NCBI RefSeq assembly: GCF_000372465.1
Contig: NZ_AQUZ01000001.1
Location: 310,001-374,000 of the forward strand
Direction of reading: 5' to 3'
Source: Kribbella catacumbae DSM 19601
GTDB taxonomy: Bacteria; Actinomycetota; Actinomycetes; Propionibacteriales; Kribbellaceae
Length of the DNA stretch: 64,000 bases
Below are positions 12,923 through 20,145 of the stretch, piece after piece. Both the position numbers and the translations under genes were made by a program. The notes below the pieces were generated by a model. That model was not told the origin of the DNA, searched no databases, and saw nothing but the letters and a program-made list of their open reading frames with translations. Position 1 is the stretch's first letter. Every line of letters starts with the position of its first letter.

Positions 12923-13123
12923 TCAGGTGAGCGAGCGGCGGAGGCTCAGCGGGCGCAGGTCGGTCCAGACGGCGTCGATGTGCTCCAGGCAGATCGCCCG
13001 GCTGCCCTCGAACCCGACCGGCTGCCAGCCCTTCGGCAGGGGCTTGCCGGCCGCCAGGATCGAGTACTGCTCTTCACTGTTGCGGACCACCAGGTAGCCC
13101 GGCTCTTCAGTTGCTTCAGGCAT
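12923..13123 (-). CDS. MbtH-like NRPS adenylation partner
   Basis: A 66-residue protein of the MbtH family, small partners that bind and activate or stabilise A domains. Conserved parts are visible: NSEEQYSI near 15-22, PKGWQPVG near 30-37, [18 protein letters not shown] near 45-62. Of the three tryptophans usual in the family, the one in the QYSIW position is leucine here (QYSIL); the GW and VWTD tryptophans remain. The ATG at 13123 was chosen over a longer in-frame start at 13243, because the extra residues would overlap the SbnB-like gene, and GTGGAG lies eight bases before the shorter start. It is between the Dap genes and NRPS-A in the same operon, so those A domains are its likely partners. 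Confidence 0.93.
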   Translation of the reverse strand: MPEATEEPGYLVVRNSEEQYSILAAGKPLPKGWQPVGFEGSRAICLEHIDAVWTDLRPLSLRRSLT

Positions 13124-13151
13124 CTTCTGCTCCACTTGTCGCGGTCGGCTG

Positions 13152-14138
13152 TCAGGACGGGACGAAGCCGTCGAAGGTGGCACCCAGGCCGCGCTGCTCA
13201 GCCACGACCCGGACGTGGCCGGCGAGCGCCATGTCCAGGACACCGAGCCCGAACGGCGAGTAGACGACGAGCTCGTCCGGCCTCCGCTCGAGCTTCACGG
13301 TGCCGCGCAGCAACGCACCGATCGGCGCGTCGATGAACTCGCGACCACCCGTCTGCTGCTCCGCCAGGAACAGTGACGTGCCTTCCCGGCAGACATGGTC
13401 GGCATCGTCCACAACGTTGCGGGCAGCAACGATTGCGTCGGCGTACAGGTCCCGCAGCGAGATGTGCAGTACCACGGTGCCGGGCCGGCAGGCCGACAGG
13501 CCGGTGTGCGGCTCGATCGCCGTCGTGGCGAAGCTGACCAGCGGTTGCGCCGCCAGCGCAGCGTCGAGCGTGCCGGCCGGCTGTGCCGAGACCTGTTTGA
13601 TCTCCTGGCACTTCGCGATGAACGACTCGGCCCGGGACCGGTCGGTGTCGAAGACGGTCAACTGCTCGATGCTCGGCAGTGCGACGGTCAGGAAGCGGAA
13701 GATCTCCAGGTTGATCACGCCGGCGCCGATCAGGGCAACGCCGGCAGGCGGTTCGGCAACCAGTTCCTGCGCCGCCACGGCAGCACTGGCCGCGGTCCGC
13801 CGGGCGGAGATCTGCGAGCCCTCGATCAGCGCCTCGGGATGACCGGTGTCCAGTGAGTTCAGCAAGATGGCGGCACTTGCCCGCTCCAGCCCGCGCTCGA
13901 CGTTGCCGGGGAACGAGGCGATCCACTTCATTCCCGCGACCGGCCGGTCGCCACCCGCGAAGGCCGGCAGGCCGATGATGCGGTTGCGGTGGTCACCGGG
14001 GAACCGGAGGAAGACCGAGTGCGGCACGGCGGACCGGCCCTCGTCGTGCAGCCGGTACGCCGACCGGACCACCTCGAGGGTCTCCGCCTCCTGGCCGGAC
14101 AGGACCTGCTGGACGTCCTTGTGACCAAGGATGATCAT
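13152..14138 (-). CDS. SbnB-like N-(2-amino-2-carboxyethyl)-L-glutamate dehydrogenase
   Basis: A 328-residue protein of the ornithine cyclodeaminase/mu-crystallin family. The closest functional match is SbnB, which oxidatively splits N-(2-amino-2-carboxyethyl)-L-glutamate with NAD to give L-2,3-diaminopropionate and 2-oxoglutarate. Visible hallmarks are an N-terminal substrate domain with GMKWIASFPGN near 88, and a Rossmann nucleotide site VALIGAGVIN near 145, followed by the acidic end of the second strand (VFDTDRSR). The SbnB call over a true ornithine cyclodeaminase rests on the SbnA-like gene directly upstream, whose stop overlaps this ATG by four bases (ATGA), so the two are translationally coupled. 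The product should feed an A domain of the NRPS genes downstream. Confidence 0.9.
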   Translation of the reverse strand: MIILGHKDVQQVLSGQEAETLEVVRSAYRLHDEGRSAVPHSVFLRFPGDHRNRIIGLPAFAGGDRPVAGMKWIASFPGNVERGLERASAAILLNSLDTGHPEALIEGSQISARRTAASAAVAAQELVAEPPAGVALIGAGVINLEIFRFLTVALPSIEQLTVFDTDRSRAESFIAKCQEIKQVSAQPAGTLDAALAAQPLVSFATTAIEPHTGLSACRPGTVVLHISLRDLYADAIVAARNVVDDADHVCREGTSLFLAEQQTGGREFIDAPIGALLRGTVKLERRPDELVVYSPFGLGVLDMALAGHVRVVAEQRGLGATFDGFVPS

Positions 14139-15151
14139 ACTGGGATGCTCATTTCAAAAGGTTCCTTCCACAGATGGGACACATCACCGAAAGTGCGCCG
14201 GACCCAGGCGTCGGAGTACACCGTGTCGACATAGCGGTCCCCTCCGTCGGGGAAGATCAGCACCACGTTCGAGCCGGCCGGGATCCCGGCGGACAACTTC
14301 TCCAGCGCCGCCAGCGTCGCGCCCGACGAGCCACCGGCGAGAATCGCCTCGGTCATCAGCAGCCGGCGGCAGGCCGCCACTGCCTCCAGGTCCGAGACGT
14401 GCACGACCTCGTCGACCAGCGACAGGTCGGCCAGCGCCGGCCGTACCGACGCGCCGTGCCCGGGCAGCAACCGTGGCGCGGGCGAGCCACCGAAGATGAC
14501 GCTGCCGACGGCGTCGACGCCAACCACCCTGGTCGACATCCCCTGCTGCCGGACGTGGTCCACGCAGCCCCGCAGGGTGCCGAACGTGCTCACCGACGCG
14601 AAGAGGTAGTCGACCCGGCCGTGCAGGGCCTCCTCGATCTCGCGCATCGTCTCCAGGTGCGCGCGGGGGTTCATCGGGTTGGCGTACTGGTTCGGCCAGT
14701 ACGCCTCGGGAATCGTGGCGGCCAGTTCCCGGACCCGGCGCTGCCGGGCCGCCAGCAGGCCGCCGGTGGCATCGGGTTCGGTCACCACCTCGAGCTCGAC
14801 TTTGAACGCGTCGAGGATGGCGAGATTCCGCTCGGTCGTGTTCGCGTCCACCACACAGATGAAGCGCAGACCGTAGTACCGGCAGATCTGCGCCAGCCCG
14901 ATCGCGAGGTTGCCCGAGCTCGACTCGACCACCACCGACCGGCCCGGCACCAGCTCGCCGGAGACCAGCGCCGCCTGCACCATGCCGGCCGCGGTCCTGT
15001 CCTTGATGCTGCCGCTGGGGTTGAACCGCTCCAGCTTCGCGAAGACCCGCGAGTCGAAACCGGCGAACAACTTCCCCAGCTGGACCAGAGGAGTGTCACC
15101 GATGCTCTCGAGAATGCTCGGGAGCACTTGTCGCGCCATCTCCGCCACCAC
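14135..15151 (-). CDS. SbnA-like 2,3-diaminopropionate biosynthesis protein (PLP)
   Basis: A 338-residue fold-type II PLP enzyme of the cysteine synthase family. SbnA condenses O-phospho-L-serine with L-glutamate to N-(2-amino-2-carboxyethyl)-L-glutamate. The PLP lysine lies in NPSGSIKDRTA near residue 50, the phosphate loop is GGSSGATL near 280, and a Ser/Asn loop VESSSGNLA is near 75. CysK itself would be possible from sequence class alone; the coupled SbnB-like gene and the NRPS context favour the Dap role. The start is uncertain: GTG 15151 (GAAGG just upstream), GTG 15148 or ATG 15139 would all work. It is the first gene of the minus-strand biosynthetic operon. Confidence 0.9.
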   Translation of the reverse strand: MVAEMARQVLPSILESIGDTPLVQLGKLFAGFDSRVFAKLERFNPSGSIKDRTAAGMVQAALVSGELVPGRSVVVESSSGNLAIGLAQICRYYGLRFICVVDANTTERNLAILDAFKVELEVVTEPDATGGLLAARQRRVRELAATIPEAYWPNQYANPMNPRAHLETMREIEEALHGRVDYLFASVSTFGTLRGCVDHVRQQGMSTRVVGVDAVGSVIFGGSPAPRLLPGHGASVRPALADLSLVDEVVHVSDLEAVAACRRLLMTEAILAGGSSGATLAALEKLSAGIPAGSNVVLIFPDGGDRYVDTVYSDAWVRRTFGDVSHLWKEPFEMSIPV

Positions 15152-15367
15152 CCAGCCTTCGTTCGCCGATGAGCCACCCCGACCCTCGCCCCCATCGCCA
15201 TACCGGCCCTATACAGCCCCGCCCGCCACCCATCGGCCGGGGCGGGTTATCGGCGGAATATAGGTGGGCTCTGGATCGTGGCCCGGGTCGGTGGCTCGCA
15301 CCGGCAGTTGACTGACAGCCGAGGTGCACCGGTCGCGGTGCGTGGATGAAGGAGCCGTGAGAAGAGC
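15152..15367. promoter_or_regulatory. Divergent promoter region between the Dap/NRPS and ACP/FAAL operons
   Basis: The only sizeable intergenic space in the core of the cluster, so it should hold the promoters of both operons. It has a CCCGCCC/GGGCGGG inverted pair (15218-15224 and 15240-15246) and a perfect six-base inverted repeat GCACCG-GTCG-CGGTGC at 15326-15341, just upstream of the ACP start. AT-rich patches near 15210 and 15255 could be -10 elements. No recognised operator or consensus promoter pair was identified. Confidence 0.5.
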
Positions 15368-15655
15368 ATGGACGTGTCACAGGTAGGAGACAGCACCGCC
15401 GCCGGCCGGGCCATCACCAGCGCCGAGCTCACCGAGTTCCTTCGTGGCCGGGTATCCCGGATGATCGGAGTCACGCCGGAAGAGGTCGACCCGACCGCCC
15501 CGCTCGCCTCGATCGGCGTCGACTCGGTGCACGCGATGGAACTGGTGGCCGAGCTGGAAGAGTGGCTGGGCACGCACGTGCCGGACCACCTGGCCTGGTC
15601 CTATCCGACGATCGCGCTCATCTCCGAGCAGCTCGCGACCGAAACCCCGGCGTGA
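15368..15655 (+). CDS. Free-standing acyl carrier protein
   Basis: A 95-residue carrier protein. The phosphopantetheine attachment serine is in GVDSVHAMEL (Ser53), inside a typical four-helix carrier: an acidic helix I with EFLRGRVSRMIGV, then EEVDPTAPLASIGVDS. As a free carrier beside a FAAL and an ACAD it should hold the adenylated fatty acid as a thioester while it is desaturated, as in the LipD/Ramo11 class of lipopeptide clusters (family knowledge). Its stop overlaps the GTG of the downstream ACAD by four bases (GTGA), so carrier and dehydrogenase are translationally coupled. The phosphopantetheinyl transferase that would activate it lies two genes downstream. Confidence 0.92.
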   Translation: MDVSQVGDSTAAGRAITSAELTEFLRGRVSRMIGVTPEEVDPTAPLASIGVDSVHAMELVAELEEWLGTHVPDHLAWSYPTIALISEQLATETPA

Positions 15656-17391
15656 ACGCCGCCGGACTGCTGACCGAACCGCAGCAGGGGCGGAGCTCGG
15701 TCCACAGCACCACGGAGGACTTCGAGCGCTTCCTCGGCGACCCGCGGCTGCGCGGTTCGCGGATCTCGTTCGCGACCCAACTGGAGTACGACGAGGCCGA
15801 GGAACTGTCGGGGCCGGCGTTCGATGCGCTGGCGGAGTGGGGTTATCCGCACCACTACGTGCCGCCCGCCGAAGGTGGCCGGTTCCATGACATGGAGCGG
15901 ATGTTCGCCCTGATCCGCAGCCTGGCCCGCCGGGACATGACGCCGGCGCTCAGCTCCGGCGCGACCTTCCTCGGTGCGATGCCGGTCTGGGGCTGGGGCA
16001 GCGACGAGCAGCGCCGGCGGGTGGCCGAGCTGATTCTGGGCGGCTCCGCCGGGGCGTTCGGGCTGTCCGAGGAAGACCACGGCTGCGATGTCGTCGCCGG
16101 AGACGTCGCGGCCGGACAGGACGGTTCGCAGTACTTGCTGACTGGCACCAAGTGGCCGATCGGCAACGGCATCCGGAGCGCCTTCGCCACCGTCTTCGCC
16201 CGCACCGGGAGCTCCGGACCGCGGGCGTTCTCGGCCTTCCTGGTGGACAAGGAACGGCTCGATCCGTTGCGCTGGGCAACTACACCGAAGGTGCGGACGC
16301 TCGGCCTGCGCGGTGCGGACGTGTCGGGTCTCAGCTTCGACGCGTGCCCGCTGCCGGACTCCGCCCTGGTCGGCGGCAAGGGACGCGGGATGGAAGAGGC
16401 GATCAAGACCCTCCAGGTCAGCCGTACCCTGGTCACGGCGATGTCCCTCGGCGTCGCCGACACCGGTCTGCGCACCACGCTCGACCACATCCGCAACCGC
16501 CGCCTGTACGGCCGGTCCGTGCACGAGATCCAGGTGATCCGCGAGCAGGTGCTGGCGGCGTACGTCGACCTGCTGATCGCCGAGTGCGCTTCGGCCCCGA
16601 CGGCGCGCGCGATCGCGGCGATGCCGGAGCGACTGAGCCTCTGGTCGTCGGTGACGAAGTACCTGGTGCCCGGCCTGATCGACGAGGTGCTGAACAGCCT
16701 CGGTTCGGTGCTGGCCGCACGGCACTTCCTGCGCGAGGGCGTGAACGACGGCATCTTCCAGAAGGTGCTCCGGGACAACCGGATCGTCAGCATCTTCGAG
16801 GGCACCAGCCACGTTCACCAGCATGTGGTGGCGACCCAGCTCCCGTCGTTGCTCGGCGACCGCTCGTACGACGAATCGTTGCTCACCACCCTGCACGACC
16901 ACTCCTGGGAACCTCCGGCGTGGGACCTTCGGTTCGACCGGTTCAGGCTGACCAACGGCGGGATCGACGACATCACGCAGAGCCTGCCGGCCGTCGTCGC
17001 GGCCCTGCCCACCGGAACGCTGCGAACCACCGCCGAGCAGATCCTCGAAGTACAGGACCGGTTGCGGGACGGCGTACGGGAGCTCATCAAGCAGGGCAAC
17101 GACCTGCATGCGAGCTCGCGCGGGTTCACGCTGGCCCGGCAGCACTGCCTCGTGCACGCGGCGGCAACCTGCTTGCACACCTGGAACGCCAACAAGGCCC
17201 ACGGCGGCTTCGTGGCACGGCCGGAGTGGGTGGTGCTCGCGCTGCAGCGCATCCTCACCAGACTGCGGCCGGACCAGCAGCTCGACGCCGACAGCCTGGC
17301 CGTCGTGGAAGCCGAGATGCTGCGGTGCTGGGAGGAAGAGCAACTGTTCTCCCTGGTCCCCCTACAACTCGGCCGAAACCTCAAGCCCTGA
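15652..17391 (+). CDS. Acyl-CoA/acyl-ACP dehydrogenase (ACAD1), long form
   Basis: A 579-residue flavoprotein of the acyl-CoA dehydrogenase superfamily, likely desaturating the chain carried by the neighbouring ACP. It keeps the family landmarks: GLSEEDHGCD near 145, TGTKWPIGNG near 170, RRLYGRSVHEIQ near 285 and the C-terminal IFEGTSHVHQ near 380, followed by a roughly 190-residue helical extension. Long ACADs with FAAL and ACP occur in lipopeptide clusters such as friulimicin (LipB) and ramoplanin (Ramo24/25). The start is the GTG overlapping the ACP stop; an upstream in-frame ATG at 15562 would run through the ACP gene and is not likely. It is the only one of the three ACADs here with all catalytic landmarks. 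Confidence 0.9.
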   Translation: MNAAGLLTEPQQGRSSVHSTTEDFERFLGDPRLRGSRISFATQLEYDEAEELSGPAFDALAEWGYPHHYVPPAEGGRFHDMERMFALIRSLARRDMTPALSSGATFLGAMPVWGWGSDEQRRRVAELILGGSAGAFGLSEEDHGCDVVAGDVAAGQDGSQYLLTGTKWPIGNGIRSAFATVFARTGSSGPRAFSAFLVDKERLDPLRWATTPKVRTLGLRGADVSGLSFDACPLPDSALVGGKGRGMEEAIKTLQVSRTLVTAMSLGVADTGLRTTLDHIRNRRLYGRSVHEIQVIREQVLAAYVDLLIAECASAPTARAIAAMPERLSLWSSVTKYLVPGLIDEVLNSLGSVLAARHFLREGVNDGIFQKVLRDNRIVSIFEGTSHVHQHVVATQLPSLLGDRSYDESLLTTLHDHSWEPPAWDLRFDRFRLTNGGIDDITQSLPAVVAALPTGTLRTTAEQILEVQDRLRDGVRELIKQGNDLHASSRGFTLARQHCLVHAAATCLHTWNANKAHGGFVARPEWVVLALQRILTRLRPDQQLDADSLAVVEAEMLRCWEEEQLFSLVPLQLGRNLKP

Positions 17392-17406
17392 CTCAAGGCG
17401 CAGGGC

Positions 17407-17506
17407 GAGCCCACCACTGATGGGCTCGGACCCCAAGCGGCGACCTTGAACAACGTAGACCCTGTTCACGGTCGCCACTTCTTGTGCACGCCCACCACTG
17501 GTGGGC
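17407..17506. repeat. Nested inverted repeats between ACAD1 and FAAL1
   Basis: Three inverted repeats in 100 bases. The outer two are related: GAGCCCA-N7-TGGGCTC at 17407-17427 and GCCCACCA-C-TGGTGGGC at 17490-17506, both containing GCCCACCACTG. Between them is a long one: arms 17439-17452 (GGCGACCTTGAACA) and 17463-17476 (TGTTCACGGTCGCC), matching at 13 of 14 positions around a ten-base loop. The second hairpin lies about 30 bases before the FAAL1 start, so it may be an intra-operon regulator, a processing site or a partial terminator. No T-tract follows any stem. Confidence 0.75.
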
Positions 17507-17536
17507 TCGCCCTCCCCAGTACGAAGGAGTTACGTC

Positions 17537-19297
17537 ATGCACACCGATAACCTGTTCCGGGCGGTGCGGGAACACGCCCAGACCATCGGCGACCAGACCG
17601 CCCTGCTGTTCGTCCCGGACGGACCGGACTCCGCCGTCCGCACCGAACTGACGTACGGCGGGCTCGACCTGCGGGCCCGCCTGATCGCGGCCTGGCTGCA
17701 GGACCGAAGGTCGGCTGGCGACCGGGTGCTGCTCCTCTACCCGCCCGGCACGGCGTTCGTAGAGGCGTTCTTCGGCTGCCTGTACGCCGGGATGATCCCG
17801 GTCCCCGCTCCCCTGCCGGGCAGCGATGGCAAGGCCGGCCGGTTGCAGGCGATCCTGCAGGCGGCGGGCTGCACGGCGCTGCTGACCGACGAGGCGAACC
17901 TGGCGGAGATCACCAAGCAGCTCGACGAGGTGAACGCGACCGCGATCGTGGCCACGGACACCGCGGACCTCGCGGACGCCGATCAATGGCACGAGCCGGT
18001 GATCACGCCGGACACCCTGGCGCTGCTGCAGTTCACCTCCGGCTCGACCAGCGATCCGCGCGGCGTGATGGTGTCGCACGGGAGCCTGTGGCACAACCTC
18101 GGCCTGATCGAGAAGACGTTCGCACTCAACCGCGGCCTCCGGGTCGCGACCTGGCTGCCGCATTACCACGACATGGGCCTGATCGGCGGGCCGCTGACCT
18201 CGCTCTACCTCGGCGGCACGCTGTCGCTGATGTCGCCGATGAGCTTCCTGCGCGAGCCGTTCCGCTGGCTGGACCTGATCGATCAGCACGCCGTCGAGAT
18301 CAGCCCGGCACCGAACTTCGCCTACGACCTGTGCGTCCGGCGGGTGAAGCCGGAACGGGTCGAGCAGCTCGACCTGTCCCGCTGGCGGCATGCGCTCAAC
18401 GGCGCGGAGCCGGTCGACCCGGCGACGCTGCGGCGGTTCGAGCAGCACTTCGCACCGGCCGGTCTGAGGCAGAACTCGATGCGGCCGTGTTATGGCATGG
18501 CCGAGGTAGGGCTGCTGGTCACCGGAACCGAGCAACACCACCGGCCGCTGCCGGTCCGGGTCGACGCGGCCGGGGTCGAGCGGCGCCAGTTCATCCGGAC
18601 CGACGTCGAGGAGGGCAGCCGCGATCTGGTCAGCAGCGGTCCGGTCCCGGACGGGTTCGACCTGCGCATCGTCGATCCCGGCACCCGTACCGTGCTGGCC
18701 GACGGCCGGATCGGCGAGATCTGGCTGCATGGCCCGAGTGTCGCTCGCGGCTACTGGGGGCGGCCGGACGAGACCGCTGCCGTGTTCGAGGCTTACACCG
18801 ACCAGGACGAGGGCCCGTTCCTGCGGACCGGCGATCTGGGCGTCTGCCACGAGGGCGATCTCTACATCACCGGCCGGATCAAGGAACTGATCATCGTCAA
18901 CGGCCGCAACATCTACCCGCAAGACCTCGAACGCCGGCTCAGCCTGCTGCACCCGGCGCTGGCCGACGGCGGCTCCGCGGCCTTCGGCGTACCGGGCAAG
19001 GGCGCGGAGCGGGTCGTCGTGGTTCAGGAGATCCGTACGGCGGGAGCAGCCGCACCGACCGACCTGCAGGAACTGGCCGACCTGGTGAAGACGGACCTGT
19101 CCCAGTACGCCGGGACGCCGGTGGCCAACGTCTGTTTCGTCAAGCGAGGCGCCGTACTGCGAACGACGAGCGGCAAGGTCCGCCGGACCACCATGCGCGA
19201 ACTGTTCCTCAGCAACACCCTGCAAGCGCACTTCGAGGACCTGGAGCCGTCGATCATCAAGTTGCACCGGGCAACGGACCAGCTCGCCGGGGTCTGA
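17537..19297 (+). CDS. Fatty acyl-AMP ligase (FAAL1)
   Basis: A 586-residue adenylate-forming enzyme of the FAAL class, which activates a fatty acid as acyl-AMP and passes it to a carrier protein rather than to CoA. The ATP loop is FTSGSTSDPRG near 165, followed by WLPHYHDMGLIGG near 210, typical for FAALs, then CYGMAE near 315, TGDLG near 430, GRIKELIIVNGRN near 445 and the C-terminal catalytic lysine in TSGKVRRT near 544. The start at 17537 has GAAGGAG seven bases upstream; an earlier in-frame start at 17501 falls inside a hairpin and lacks a ribosome site. The acceptor is most likely the free ACP two genes upstream. The PPTase follows after two bases. Confidence 0.94.
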   Translation: MHTDNLFRAVREHAQTIGDQTALLFVPDGPDSAVRTELTYGGLDLRARLIAAWLQDRRSAGDRVLLLYPPGTAFVEAFFGCLYAGMIPVPAPLPGSDGKAGRLQAILQAAGCTALLTDEANLAEITKQLDEVNATAIVATDTADLADADQWHEPVITPDTLALLQFTSGSTSDPRGVMVSHGSLWHNLGLIEKTFALNRGLRVATWLPHYHDMGLIGGPLTSLYLGGTLSLMSPMSFLREPFRWLDLIDQHAVEISPAPNFAYDLCVRRVKPERVEQLDLSRWRHALNGAEPVDPATLRRFEQHFAPAGLRQNSMRPCYGMAEVGLLVTGTEQHHRPLPVRVDAAGVERRQFIRTDVEEGSRDLVSSGPVPDGFDLRIVDPGTRTVLADGRIGEIWLHGPSVARGYWGRPDETAAVFEAYTDQDEGPFLRTGDLGVCHEGDLYITGRIKELIIVNGRNIYPQDLERRLSLLHPALADGGSAAFGVPGKGAERVVVVQEIRTAGAAAPTDLQELADLVKTDLSQYAGTPVANVCFVKRGAVLRTTSGKVRRTTMRELFLSNTLQAHFEDLEPSIIKLHRATDQLAGV

Positions 19298-19299
19298 CC

Positions 19300-20061
19300 A
19301 TGACCAGCGGTTTCCCCCGGCCACCCGACAGCGGGCGCGTGCACCTGTGGCGTGGCCGGGCGCCGACGGAGGTGGACCACGCCGATCTCGCCGTCCTGGC
19401 GGCCGCGGAACAGGCGCGCTTCCGGGCGATGGTCCCGACAGCCGGAGCCCGGTACGCCCGGTCCCGTTCCGCAGTACGGCGGATTCTGGGCGGCTATCTG
19501 GAAGAGCCGCCGGAAAGCCTCGCTCTCGACCGGATGGCCTGTCCCGGCTGCGGCAGCGCGGAACACGGGCCGCCGATTCTGGTTCACCCGCACAGCCAAC
19601 TGACCTTCAGCTTGTCGAGGTCCGCCGACAACTGGCTGCTGGCCGTCTCGGCGGGCCGGCTGATCGGGGTGGACCTCGAGGACGCCGCCGCGGTCGACCT
19701 CGACCTGGTGCCGCCGATGGTCATGGCACCGGCTGAGCTCGATGCCTTCCGTTCCCTGCCGGACGACCGAGAACGTCGTCAGCTGTTCCTCCGGGCCTGG
19801 ACACGCAAGGAGGCTGTCCTGAAGGCGGCGGGGATCGGCCTGGTGGCGCCGTTGCGGGAGATCGACGTCCAGCCGGCGGTCGACGGGCCGGTCAGAGTGG
19901 CGCACAGCAGCCTCAGTGGCGCCCCCGCCTGGACAGTCCAAGACGTGGCCACCGGCTCTGCCGACATGGCCGCACTGGCGTGGCAGGCCGACCTGCCCCC
20001 GGCAGAGATCAGTTGGCCCGAGATGGCCGGCTGGCAAGAAGTTGCAGGCCGCGTTTCCTGA
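19300..20061 (+). CDS. 4'-phosphopantetheinyl transferase (Sfp type)
   Basis: A 253-residue Sfp-type transferase that converts apo carrier domains to holo form with CoA. Magnesium-binding GVDLED is near 123 and the second signature RAWTRKEAVLKA near 165, with an arginine-rich N-terminal region (RSRSAVRRILG) as usual in the family. A CACPGC-like pair of cysteines (MACPGCGS near 83) is common in actinobacterial members. It starts two bases after the FAAL1 stop. Its location inside the cluster suggests it serves the free ACP and the NRPS T domains, although Sfp types are usually promiscuous. Confidence 0.93.
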   Translation: MTSGFPRPPDSGRVHLWRGRAPTEVDHADLAVLAAAEQARFRAMVPTAGARYARSRSAVRRILGGYLEEPPESLALDRMACPGCGSAEHGPPILVHPHSQLTFSLSRSADNWLLAVSAGRLIGVDLEDAAAVDLDLVPPMVMAPAELDAFRSLPDDRERRQLFLRAWTRKEAVLKAAGIGLVAPLREIDVQPAVDGPVRVAHSSLSGAPAWTVQDVATGSADMAALAWQADLPPAEISWPEMAGWQEVAGRVS

Positions 20062-20145
20062 CAGCTTGAACCGGCCTCTTCCCCGTCCGCACCGTCGATA
20101 CTCGCTGGGAGGCAGGCATCGGCTGAGCGGATGGAGGGGCCCACG

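Noticed and set aside
15601-17343. 580-codon minus-strand open frame
   Set aside because: Antisense to ACAD1, whose flavoprotein motifs are clear.
15652-17391. Prolyl-carrier dehydrogenase (pyrrole pathway)
   Set aside because: That needs a proline A domain and a roughly 380-residue dehydrogenase; here the ligase is a FAAL and the enzyme is the 580-residue type.
17393-19324. 643-codon minus-strand open frame
   Set aside because: Antisense to FAAL1; no recognisable protein features.
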